Assembly (NCBI RefSeq): GCF_000355805.1
Contig: NZ_CM001837.1
Span: 2,416,100-2,480,099, forward strand
Reading direction: 5' to 3'
DNA: 64,000 bases
Source: Dokdonia sp. PRO95
GTDB taxonomy: Bacteria; Bacteroidota; Bacteroidia; Flavobacteriales; Flavobacteriaceae
Below are positions 8,703 through 17,397 of the stretch, one piece after another. The notes below the pieces were generated by a model, which did not search any database, was not told the origin of the DNA, and was given only the letters and a program-made list of their open reading frames with translations. Within the stretch, counting starts at the first letter, position 1. Every line of letters begins with the position of its first letter. The translations under genes and the position numbers were made by a program.

Positions 8703-10616
8703 ATGACAGGAAGTATTCTTTTTGAAGCGATAGTATTTCTTGCGGGAGCAATAATTTGTGTGTCTATCGCAAAGCGACTAGGGCTGAGTTCTGTAATAGG
8801 TTATTTACTAGCGGGTGTGCTCATAGGTCCTTATGTCTTAGGTTTTATAGGTCAAGAAGGAGAAGATATATTACACTTTGCAGAGTTTGGCGTAGTTGTA
8901 ATGCTCTTCCTGATAGGCTTAGAAATTGAGCCTAAGAATTTCTGGAACATGCGCAAGACCATCTTGGGCATGGGCGGACTGCAAGTAGGAGGGACTATGC
9001 TCTTAACATATTTCTTATTTACCTTCTTAGGTTACGACTGGAAGGTGTCTCTTGTAATTGCGATGGCAGTAGCACTATCATCTACCGCGATAGCCTTACA
9101 AACTATCAAGGAGAAAGGAATGATGGATACGACCTACGGAGCCTCTTCTTTTTCTATTTTACTTTTTCAAGATATTATAGTGATTTTCATGCTGGGAGCA
9201 TTGCCATTACTTTCTACTGCGACCACTGTTGCAGGTGGTGAAGGTCATGGAGCATCTGAGAATTTACTGGATGGTTTGCCTATCGCTTTTCAAACCCTAG
9301 CAATTATACTATCTGTTGTAATTATTATCGTTGCTGGTAAGTATTTAATTGTACCTATGCTGCGTAAAGTGGCAAAAACTGGAGTGCGCGAGCTTCTCAT
9401 CGCAGCTGCACTATTGATTGTATTCTCTATATCCTTTTTAATGGAATACGTAGGTCTCAGTCCAGCGCTGGGTGCATTTTTAGGCGGAGTGGTATTATCA
9501 AACAGCGAATTCAAACATGAGCTGGAGAGTACGCTAGAACCTTTTAAGAATCTACTGCTAGGTTTGTTTTTCATGGCAGTGGGAGCCTCTATCAATTTTA
9601 TTGTGATTGCTAAAAATCCGCTAACTATTGGTGGGATATTAATTGCTATTGTAATCGTAAAGGCGATTGTATTATTTATTACTGGTTATATTTTTAAGCT
9701 AAAATTAGATCAGAAATTGCTACTAACTTTTAGCCTATCACAGATAGGAGAGTTTGCCTTTGTCTTGCTTTCTTTCGCGTTCAGTTTGCAATTATTAGAG
9801 CAAGATCAAATGGATATGATGCTCGTGATTACGGCACTTACCATGTCACTTACACCTATCACAGGGATGATCAATGAGCGATTTATATTGCCAAGAATAG
9901 GAACCAAAGAATCTATAAAACGACCTATGGATCACATCGCAAAGTCGCAAAATGTGATACTTGTTGGTTTTGGACATTTTGGGAGTACGATAGGGCGCTT
10001 TTTAAGATCTCATGGAGTAGAGGCGACTATATTAGATCAAGACTCAAATCGTGTAGATTTTCTTCGTAAGATGGGTTTTGAGGTGTATTATGGAGATGCC
10101 ACGCGCATAGACTTACTAGAATCTGCAGGAATCGCTCAGGCAAAAATTCTAATTTGCGCCATAGATAACCCTACAGTAACCACACAAGTGACAAAGCTTG
10201 TCAAAGAAAAATACCCACACGTAGAACTCATGATACGTGCAAAAAATAGAAATGACGCCTATGACTTACTCAACTTAGGCATAGAAAATATTTACAGGGA
10301 GTCCCTAGATACCTCGCTCAGTATGGCCAGCGATGTATTGCATAAACTCGGTTTCAGAAAATATACCCTTAATAGGCAAGTGCAAAACTTCATAAAATAT
10401 GATGAAGCTATTTTAAGACGTCTTGCCAAAGAACCTAAGAGAGGCACAGACAGTTATATTTTTGTCGCCCGTCAAGAATTAGAAAAGCAAGAACGCTACC
10501 TCAATGAAGATTTTAATCGAGGCATTGTTGCATATGATAATCACTGGGACAGTGAGCACATAAGAAAAACACTTGAGGAGCAGCAGCATGACGAAGATGA
10601 GGATCCTCAGATTTAA
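8703..10616 (+). CDS. kefC: Monovalent cation:proton antiporter-2, KefB/KefC-like potassium efflux protein
   Basis: 637 residues. Residues 1-395 form about 12 membrane segments of the Na+/H+ exchanger fold (conserved GYLLAGVLIGPYVLG, SSTAIALQ, GAFLGGVVLSNSEFKHELE). A TrkA-N (KTN/RCK) nucleotide-binding domain follows at about 415-535 with the Rossmann motif VGFGHFGSTIGR and the acidic LDQDSNR. The charged tail ends HDEDEDPQI. Known role: glutathione/NAD-gated potassium efflux that protects against electrophiles. Operon with the KefG-like reductase upstream. Choice between KefB and KefC is not possible. Confidence 0.85.
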   Translation: MTGSILFEAIVFLAGAIICVSIAKRLGLSSVIGYLLAGVLIGPYVLGFIGQEGEDILHFAEFGVVVMLFLIGLEIEPKNFWNMRKTILGMGGLQVGGTMLLTYFLFTFLGYDWKVSLVIAMAVALSSTAIALQTIKEKGMMDTTYGASSFSILLFQDIIVIFMLGALPLLSTATTVAGGEGHGASENLLDGLPIAFQTLAIILSVVIIIVAGKYLIVPMLRKVAKTGVRELLIAAALLIVFSISFLMEYVGLSPALGAFLGGVVLSNSEFKHELESTLEPFKNLLLGLFFMAVGASINFIVIAKNPLTIGGILIAIVIVKAIVLFITGYIFKLKLDQKLLLTFSLSQIGEFAFVLLSFAFSLQLLEQDQMDMMLVITALTMSLTPITGMINERFILPRIGTKESIKRPMDHIAKSQNVILVGFGHFGSTIGRFLRSHGVEATILDQDSNRVDFLRKMGFEVYYGDATRIDLLESAGIAQAKILICAIDNPTVTTQVTKLVKEKYPHVELMIRAKNRNDAYDLLNLGIENIYRESLDTSLSMASDVLHKLGFRKYTLNRQVQNFIKYDEAILRRLAKEPKRGTDSYIFVARQELEKQERYLNEDFNRGIVAYDNHWDSEHIRKTLEEQQHDEDEDPQI

Positions 10617-10631
10617 GGTCTAACCTTATTT

Positions 10632-10675
10632 AAATAAAAACTGCTCAAAGCTCCCTTTCGGGAAAATTTGAGCAG
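10632..10675 (-). terminator. Hairpin terminator for the minus-strand efflux operon
   Basis: CTGCTCAAA (10641-10649) pairs with TTTGAGCAG (10667-10675), with an inner CCC-TTTC-GGG stem. Read on the minus strand it is followed by TTTTTATTTA, so it ends the leftward transcript; it may also act on the converging kef transcript. The rest of 10617-10865 shows nothing recognisable. Confidence 0.65.
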
Positions 10676-10865
10676 TTACTATTAATGCTATTAAAATGAT
10701 TTAGTTCTTTTGGTTCTATTAATTGTCACAACTGGGATACGCATCAATCACATTGGTCAATATGAGTGCCGAAAAGTAGACGGCTATTTACAATCCTAGG
10801 ATGTAACTTTCTATATTATTAGAAACCTGAACGATAAACCACAAAAGCAACCTAACGGTTACTTA

Positions 10866-12287
10866 TTATCTCCATCCGCCACCTAAAGCTTCATATAAAT
10901 CAACAATAGATACAAGTTGCTTTAGTTTACTGTCGATAACGTTAAGTTCGGCATTAAGAGCACTTTGTCTAGCCGTAAGTAAATCTAGATAAGTTGCATA
11001 ACCGTTTTTTAAGAGCTCATCAGAATTTGCCTCTGCTGCGCGTAATGCAGTAACTTCTTTATTAATAAATTCGAATTTTTTAGTTTCTGCTTCATATTCA
11101 AATAATGCATTTGATACTTCAGTTCCCGCAACGAGCAATGTCTTTTTAAATGCTAGTAAGCTCTGTTCTTGTTGAGCAATAGCAACCTCACGCTGCGTTC
11201 TCAACTTTCGCTGATTCAAAAGTGGTTGTGTTAATCCGCCTATGACTGTTGCAAATAATGAGTTTGCACTCAAAAGCTCATCAATTTCAAGACTCTGGAA
11301 ACCTCCTGCTGCAGTTAATCTTAATGAAGGATATAAGTTACTCTTTGCAACATTAGTTAGCTCAAAAGATTGAATCAGATCAAACTCGGCTGCCATGACA
11401 TCAGGTCTATTAGTTAATAGTGATGCGGGTACTCCTAGTTTTAATTCTTCATCAAGTATTTGACTATCTAATGTGCTTCTCTCAAAGCGTTGTCCAGGTT
11501 TACCCAGTAAAATACTAAGGATGTTTTCAGTTTTAAATAGTACTGTTTCAAGATCTACTTGTAGCGCTTTTGCATTGTTATACTGTGCTATATTCTGGTC
11601 TACAGCAACCTGTGTAACCTGTCCAGCATCTTTTAAGGCTTTTATAGTTTCTACACTACGTTCTCTAGTTGCAACCGTTTCTTCTGTGATGGCTATCTGA
11701 GCATCTAGAGCAAGTAAGTTATAATAGGTGTTTGTAATACTTGCAACAAGCTGTGTTTTTACAGCTTGGTGACCCGCTACACTTTTTAAATATGCTGCTT
11801 GCGTAGCTCTTTGGTTACTTCTTATTTTTCCCCAGATGTCTGCTTCCCAAGATAGATTTGCTGTGATATCAAATTGATCTGTAGCTCTGTTGGTTAAAAA
11901 CTGACCAAACTGCGTGTTCTCAGAGAGTACTTGGTGTGTGAAATTTGCTCCCACATTTACGGTAGGTAAATAACCAGCCTTTCCTTGTTTCGCGTAAGCT
12001 TGTGCAGCAACCATCTGTTGTATAGCGATGCGCACATCCATGTTATTTTCAAGTCCTTCTTGAATGTAAGACTGCAACTGCTCATCTGTAAATAAGGTTC
12101 TCCAGGATACATTTGCAATAGAAATACTATCTGTAGGAAGGTTATCTGTTCTATACAGTGCCTCTGTCTCAGCAGTAATATCTGGCTGTACATAGTCTTG
12201 CGCTACAAAGCAACTTTGAAATATGACAGCGACTACTAGCAAGAGTATAGGCTTGCTTATACTTTTATAGGTGATAGGTGATTTCAT
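10866..12287 (-). CDS. RND efflux outer-membrane lipoprotein, TolC/OprM (NodT) family
   Basis: 473 residues. The signal peptide ends in a lipobox (IFQSC, Cys about 26), then the mature start FVAQDYVQPD. Two outer-membrane efflux protein (OEP) domains contain long helices rich in Ala/Gln, with SLLTNRPDVMAAEFDLIQS and ANSDELLKNGYATYLDLLTARQS characteristic of OprM-type channels. It forms the trimeric exit duct of the tripartite pump encoded by the two upstream genes. The start overlaps the RND gene stop (ATGA at 12287), so the genes are coupled. Confidence 0.92.
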   Translation of the reverse strand: MKSPITYKSISKPILLLVVAVIFQSCFVAQDYVQPDITAETEALYRTDNLPTDSISIANVSWRTLFTDEQLQSYIQEGLENNMDVRIAIQQMVAAQAYAKQGKAGYLPTVNVGANFTHQVLSENTQFGQFLTNRATDQFDITANLSWEADIWGKIRSNQRATQAAYLKSVAGHQAVKTQLVASITNTYYNLLALDAQIAITEETVATRERSVETIKALKDAGQVTQVAVDQNIAQYNNAKALQVDLETVLFKTENILSILLGKPGQRFERSTLDSQILDEELKLGVPASLLTNRPDVMAAEFDLIQSFELTNVAKSNLYPSLRLTAAGGFQSLEIDELLSANSLFATVIGGLTQPLLNQRKLRTQREVAIAQQEQSLLAFKKTLLVAGTEVSNALFEYEAETKKFEFINKEVTALRAAEANSDELLKNGYATYLDLLTARQSALNAELNVIDSKLKQLVSIVDLYEALGGGWR

Positions 12288-15200
12288 TATTCTTGTGTTT
12301 CAATAGTTTGTATTGCTGGTTTACTAGAAATGCGTTCTTGTAACCACTGAAAAAATATAAATAAGATTGGGATAACAAATACTCCTAAGATGGTTCCTAT
12401 GAGCATTCCGCCTACGGCTCCTGTACCTATAGAGTTGTTTCCTTCAGACCCAACACCTTTAGCTAATACCAATGGCATTAATCCTAAAATAAAAGCAAAG
12501 GAGGTCATTAAAATAGGTCTTAGTCGAGATTTTGCACCGTTTATGGCGGCACTCACGATGTCCTCGCCATTTTTGCGCCTAGCGAGGGCAAACTCAACAA
12601 TAAGAATAGCATTCTTAGCGAGTAGGCCTATCAGCATGATCAAAGCAATCTGGAAATAGATGTTGTTCTCTAGACCAAATAATTTGGTACTTATGTAGGC
12701 TCCAAAAACTCCAAATGGTAAAGAAAGTATTACCGCAAATGGCAATAAGTAACTTTCATATTGCGCACTTAATAAGAAGTACACAAAGAGAATACTCAAC
12801 CCAAATATAAAAGCGGTTTGATTTCCTGCATTTACCTCTTCTCTTGTAAGACCAGAATATGCGACAGTATAGTTGTTAGGTAGCTTTGCAACCTCTTCAT
12901 CTATTATTCTAATAGCGTCTCCAGTACTAAAACCTTCATTTGTAGCACCAGTGATAGAAGTAGAATTAAATAGGTTAAAACGAGTAACAGATTGTGGTCC
13001 ATACACACGTTCTAAGTTTACAAACTGTGTGATAGGAGTCATCTCTCCAGAGTCTGTTCTTACATACATACTATTTAAATCTTCAACGCCAGCTCGATCA
13101 TCAGGTAGAGCCTGAATATAGACTCTAAACTGCTTCCCAAACTTAGAAAAATCTGATGCATAAATACCTCCTATATATCCTTGTAATGTGGAGAAGATAC
13201 TATTAATAGGCACTCCTTTTTCCTTAGCAAGAGGGACATTTATCTCCATCTCATACTGTGGATATTCTGTGCTAAAAGAGGACTGGGCATATTTAATTTC
13301 TGGATGTGACATTAATGCTGCAGCAAATTCTTTATTGGCAATGTCTAAGTCTTTAAACTCACCTCCAAACTTGTCTAATAAGTTTACTTCAAAACCAGAT
13401 GAGTTACCAAATCCTCGAATACTAGGAGGAGAGAAGAAAATAATCTTAGCCTCAGGAATGTTTGCAACTATACCAAAGAGTTTACCTGTAATAGCAGTCG
13501 CAGATAGTGAAGGATCTTCACGCTCATCCCAATTTGCTAGTTTTATAATTCCAAAGCCGTAGTTACTTCCTGCACCATTTATTAAACTTCTACCTTTAAT
13601 AAAGTTGACACCCACAACGCCTTCTAAGCTATCAATTCTATCATATAAGTCTAGCGTTACAGCATTTGTTCTGTCTAGTGATGATCCCGCTGGAAGTTCA
13701 ATATTTGCAAAAATTATCCCTCTATCTTCATTAGGTACAAAACCAGTAGGAGTTGTTTTTGATGCCCAAACAATACCTACGATAGCAAGTGCTAATAATA
13801 AGACAGGCATCCATTTTTGTCTGTATAAGAATGAAAGCGAGTGACCGTATCTAGTTACTGTAGCGTTAAAACCTCTATTAAATAAGGTATAAAATCGCTG
13901 TAAAGGTCCTTTTCCTTTGAGTTCCTCATCATCTTTGTGTGACTTTAAAAGTAACGCACACAACGCTGGACTCAGCGTCAAAGCATTTACCGCCGAAATA
14001 AGTATAGATATAATAAGTGTAACCCCAAATTGCTCATAAAATACTCCCGTAGGTCCTGTAACAAAGGTAACTGGGATAAATACTGCTGCCATTACTAAGG
14101 TGATTGATATAATCGCCCCAGAGATTTCATTCATGGCAGTAAGTGTCGCTTTTTTAGGATCTTTTTCCCCTTCATCCATTTTAGCATGCACAGCTTCTAC
14201 TACTACAATAGCATCATCTACTACAATCCCAATGGCGAGTACGAGAGCAAACAGGGTAAGTAAGTTGATAGAGTATCCAAAAACACTTAAAAAGAAAAAC
14301 GTACCAATAATAGAAACAGGTACCGCAATGGCTGGAATAAGTGTAGATCTAAAGTCTTGTAAGAATAGAAATACTACTAAGAAAACTAATATAAAGGCTT
14401 CTAATAAGGTCGTAAGTACTTTATCTATAGATGCATTTAAAAATAAACTAGTGTCGTAAGGAACAAAAACTCCTAGCCCTTCTGGTAGATCTTTTTCTAC
14501 AGATGCTATGGTTACTTTAATATTCTCAATAATCTCTCTTGCGTTAGATCCCTTTGTTTGGAAAATTCCCATAAAAACTGCAGGATGTCCTAAACTCACT
14601 GCATTTGATGCGTAAGATTGTGCATCTAGCTCGATCGTTGCTACGTCATCTAGACGTAAAAACTGTCCGTTCCCTAAAGCTTTGATGATAATGTCACCAT
14701 ATTGCTGTTGATCTTTAAAGCGGCCACTATATGTTAGTGTATATGAAAAAGCTTCTCCATTATTTTCTCCTAAAGATCCTGCTGCAGCTTCCAAGTTCTG
14801 TTCTTGTAATACCGCCTGTATATCTGATGGAATTAGTCCGTATGATGCAAGCTTCTCTGGCTTTAACCAAATACGCATTGCATAATCCTGTTGAGAAAAT
14901 AAACTTACATCACCTACACCGCTTATTCGCTGCATCGCTGGAATTACGTTTATTTTTAAATAGTTCTGGATGAATGTTGCGTCGTAATCTTCACTTTCAG
15001 AATACATGGAGATAAACATCAAAGCACTTGTTTCTTGCTTTTGTGTAGTAACACCAGTTTGCACTACTTCTTGTGGCAGTAGTGGTGTAGCTCTAGAAAC
15101 ACGGTTCTGTACGTTTACCGCTGCAATATCTGCGTCAATCTCTTGATTAAAATAAACTGTAATCTCGGCAGTACCATTGTTTGATGCAGTAGAGGTGATG

Positions 15201-15430
15201 TAGGTCATCCCTTCTACACCGTTAATTTGTTCTTCAATAGGGATAATTACACTTTCTAATACTGTTTCTGCATTTGCTCCTGGATAAGAAGCAAGTACTT
15301 TTATGGTAGGTGGTGCAATATCTGGGTATTCTTCTATAGGTAAGCTAGTTATGCTTATAGCACCTAGTACCACTATGATAATAGAAATTACCGTTGAAAG
15401 CACGGGTCTTTCAATGAATGTTTTTAACAT
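12287..15430 (-). CDS. RND multidrug efflux pump, AcrB/MexB (HAE1) family inner-membrane transporter
   Basis: 1047 residues, normal length for HAE1. Starts MLKTFIERPVLSTVISIIIVVLG and keeps the family blocks SLPIEEYPDIAPPTIKV, GATNEGFSTGDAIRIIDE, the DD pair in GIVVDDAIVVVEAVH (TM4, proton relay) and the matching second-half KNAILIVEFA. Twelve membrane segments and two large periplasmic loops. It exchanges protons for drugs, bile-salt-like compounds or dyes; substrates cannot be predicted. Middle gene of the operon, 23 bp after the adaptor gene. Confidence 0.95.
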   Translation of the reverse strand: MLKTFIERPVLSTVISIIIVVLGAISITSLPIEEYPDIAPPTIKVLASYPGANAETVLESVIIPIEEQINGVEGMTYITSTASNNGTAEITVYFNQEIDADIAAVNVQNRVSRATPLLPQEVVQTGVTTQKQETSALMFISMYSESEDYDATFIQNYLKINVIPAMQRISGVGDVSLFSQQDYAMRIWLKPEKLASYGLIPSDIQAVLQEQNLEAAAGSLGENNGEAFSYTLTYSGRFKDQQQYGDIIIKALGNGQFLRLDDVATIELDAQSYASNAVSLGHPAVFMGIFQTKGSNAREIIENIKVTIASVEKDLPEGLGVFVPYDTSLFLNASIDKVLTTLLEAFILVFLVVFLFLQDFRSTLIPAIAVPVSIIGTFFFLSVFGYSINLLTLFALVLAIGIVVDDAIVVVEAVHAKMDEGEKDPKKATLTAMNEISGAIISITLVMAAVFIPVTFVTGPTGVFYEQFGVTLIISILISAVNALTLSPALCALLLKSHKDDEELKGKGPLQRFYTLFNRGFNATVTRYGHSLSFLYRQKWMPVLLLALAIVGIVWASKTTPTGFVPNEDRGIIFANIELPAGSSLDRTNAVTLDLYDRIDSLEGVVGVNFIKGRSLINGAGSNYGFGIIKLANWDEREDPSLSATAITGKLFGIVANIPEAKIIFFSPPSIRGFGNSSGFEVNLLDKFGGEFKDLDIANKEFAAALMSHPEIKYAQSSFSTEYPQYEMEINVPLAKEKGVPINSIFSTLQGYIGGIYASDFSKFGKQFRVYIQALPDDRAGVEDLNSMYVRTDSGEMTPITQFVNLERVYGPQSVTRFNLFNSTSITGATNEGFSTGDAIRIIDEEVAKLPNNYTVAYSGLTREEVNAGNQTAFIFGLSILFVYFLLSAQYESYLLPFAVILSLPFGVFGAYISTKLFGLENNIYFQIALIMLIGLLAKNAILIVEFALARRKNGEDIVSAAINGAKSRLRPILMTSFAFILGLMPLVLAKGVGSEGNNSIGTGAVGGMLIGTILGVFVIPILFIFFQWLQERISSKPAIQTIETQE

Positions 15431-15453
15431 GTCTTGTGTTTTTTAAGTGTAAC

Positions 15454-16590
15454 CTAGTTCTTAAATAGCGTTTGTATAGGCTTAGTAGCTTCCTCAAATG
15501 GAACTTCTTGCGGTGTGATAGTCATACCGCTTCTTAATTTTCCTACACCAGAAACGATGATAGTATCTGTGAGCTCGATACCTGATTCCACAACATATAG
15601 GTTGTCTACTATCGCTTTTACTTTGAGTATTGAAGTAGCTATTTTATTCTCATTGTCAACTTTAAAGAACATGATATTTCCTTGTTGTTCGTAGGTAGCT
15701 TCTTGAGGAATAACAATGGCATCCTCGTATATCGTTGGGATTTGAATTTTACCACTATTACCGTTTGTTAGTAATTGGTTAGGATTGTCAAAAACTGCTC
15801 TTAAACTTACGGTACCTGTACGTTGATCAATTTGACCGCTACTAGTTTGTATAGTTCCTTTCTCAGAATAGGTTGTACCATTTGCAAGTATTAAACTCAC
15901 ATCAGAAAAGTTTGCAAGCTTTTCGGCGAGATCTTTTCCTTCTGCTTGTTGTAAGAAGTCTAAGTACTGTTTTTCATTAAGACTAAAGAAAGCATAAACC
16001 TTACTTATATCACTTACAGTAGTGAGCGGTTGAGGATCTGCAGGACTAACCAGCGAACCTTCTCTATACGTAATGGCACCTACAAATCCATCTACAGGGC
16101 TTGTGATAGTTGCATAACCTATGCTTGCTGAGATACTGCTATAATTTGCTTTTGCTTGCGCTAGATTTGCTTTTGCAGTTTCTAATTGTACGGCACTTAT
16201 GATATTCTTTTCTACCAGTGGCGTCAATTTATCAATTTCAACCTGAGCAACATTTACTCTTGCTTTTGCTGCACCAGCATCTTGATTAAGTGATTGTGTC
16301 TCAAGTCTAAATAATACTTGACCCTTACGTACTTTTTGACCTTCGTCTACTAGTACTTTCTGAATATATCCAGATACTTTTGCTCGTACAGCACTATTTA
16401 CAATTCCTTCTAGACTTGTAGGGTATTCTTGGTAAGCGGTTACGGTTTTAGGCTCTAACTTCATTACTGGAAATGGAGCTGGAGGAGCTTGCTGTGCTGT
16501 AGCAGCGGTATCTTCTTGATTACCTCCACAACTTATTGTAATGAATAGCACAACAAGTGCAAGCAGGGTGAATGATGTATATTTTTTCAT
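15454..16590 (-). CDS. RND efflux periplasmic adaptor (membrane fusion protein), AcrA/MexA family
   Basis: 378 residues. Lipoprotein signal peptide with lipobox ending ITISC (Cys about 21). Barrel-sandwich lipoyl half KVSGYIQKVLVDEGQKVRKGQVLF (about 70-93), an alpha-hairpin (residues 100-150), the second lipoyl half ATITSPVDGFVGAITYREGSLV and beta-barrel/MP domains to the end. Joins the pump to the OprM-type channel. 6 bp after the GbsR-like regulator gene, so expressed from the same promoter. Confidence 0.92.
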   Translation of the reverse strand: MKKYTSFTLLALVVLFITISCGGNQEDTAATAQQAPPAPFPVMKLEPKTVTAYQEYPTSLEGIVNSAVRAKVSGYIQKVLVDEGQKVRKGQVLFRLETQSLNQDAGAAKARVNVAQVEIDKLTPLVEKNIISAVQLETAKANLAQAKANYSSISASIGYATITSPVDGFVGAITYREGSLVSPADPQPLTTVSDISKVYAFFSLNEKQYLDFLQQAEGKDLAEKLANFSDVSLILANGTTYSEKGTIQTSSGQIDQRTGTVSLRAVFDNPNQLLTNGNSGKIQIPTIYEDAIVIPQEATYEQQGNIMFFKVDNENKIATSILKVKAIVDNLYVVESGIELTDTIIVSGVGKLRSGMTITPQEVPFEEATKPIQTLFKN

Positions 16591-16596
16591 AGTACT

Positions 16597-17121
16597 TTAT
16601 ATTTCAAATTTGGCGTCTGTTAACTTTGTTCTTAGTATTTCTATAGAAGCGGTGGCTTCATCTAAAAATTTGATGTAATCATTATGAAAATTCAAATCAA
16701 ACTTTTCTGCATCGTCACCATCATTTTGGAGATTTATTGTTTCCTTATAAGTCTTTATCTCTTCATGTAACTCTCGTACTTCTTTCCATTCATTCATGAG
16801 ATTATCTACATGGTGTACTACCATATCCTTATTGATAATAAAGTACTTCTTACGATCACCCGTTTTTGTGAAATACTCTATTTTATTAAGGTCTTGTAGG
16901 TGATTGAGGTGTGTTGAAATCGTACTCTTACTAGCGCATAGTATATTAACCATGTCCTCAAAAGTGCTTCCTTTTTTTCCTGTAAGTATCGTATATGATA
17001 GTATGCGAGCTGCTACTGGAGCTAGTTGCTCTCGCTTTTCGATATGTACACCTAGTTTTTCAACGAGGGACATTTTTTCTTTACAAATTTTGTCTGTCAT
17101 TATTCCTTCATTTATTCTCAT
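16597..17121 (-). CDS. GbsR/MarR family transcriptional regulator of the efflux operon
   Basis: About 174 residues from the ATG at 17121 (MRINEGIMTDKICKEKM); a second ATG at 17100 is possible. The frame stays open to 17289, but that extension runs through the -7 element, an inverted repeat and a genomic palindrome, so it is rejected. Winged helix-turn-helix: ILSYTILTGKKGSTFEDMVN, ASKSTISTHLNHLQDL, then the wing KIEYFTKTGDRKKYFIIN; the C-terminal half is a coiled dimerisation helix. It is the first gene of the efflux operon and probably an autoregulating repressor. This role is inferred from position. Confidence 0.85.
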   Translation of the reverse strand: MRINEGIMTDKICKEKMSLVEKLGVHIEKREQLAPVAARILSYTILTGKKGSTFEDMVNILCASKSTISTHLNHLQDLNKIEYFTKTGDRKKYFIINKDMVVHHVDNLMNEWKEVRELHEEIKTYKETINLQNDGDDAEKFDLNFHNDYIKFLDEATASIEILRTKLTDAKFEI

Positions 17122-17159
17122 CGCTCTATTGAACAAACAGATGAGATTCAAATACACGG

Positions 17160-17192
17160 CAAAATTAACCGTTAGTTCGGAACAAACCGAAC
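17160..17192 (-). promoter_or_regulatory. Promoter and candidate operator of the efflux operon
   Basis: On the minus strand TAATTTTG (plus-strand 17160-17167) is an exact TAnnTTTG element 39 bp before the chosen GbsR start. Directly upstream is the interrupted palindrome GTTCGG-AACAAA-CCGAAC (17175-17192), in the spacer where a bound repressor would block RNA polymerase. The motif is the natural candidate for the GbsR/MarR binding site. Confidence 0.65.
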
Positions 17193-17224
17193 CAATCGAA
17201 GTTAAAAAAAACATAATTAATATA

Positions 17225-17238
17225 GCTTTCGCGAAAGC
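17225..17238. repeat. GCTTTCGCGAAAGC palindrome, copy 2
   Basis: Exact copy upstream of the efflux-operon promoter, followed by GTAA. Confidence 0.95.
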
Positions 17239-17397
17239 GTAACAAAAACAAGGATATGTACCTTTTAAAAGAACAGCACAGCTCTGCAATCACTACATGT
17301 AGTTGGTACTAATTATTGAAATGTACCCAAATAGGTAAGCCATCCTCTTGAGAAAAGGACGGTACAGCGTGAATTTGCGGAATAGAACAGTAGAAGA

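Noticed and set aside
17122-17289. N-terminal extension of the GbsR/MarR regulator.
   Set aside because: The extension covers the -7 element, the operator palindrome and a genomic palindrome copy, so it is untranslated DNA.
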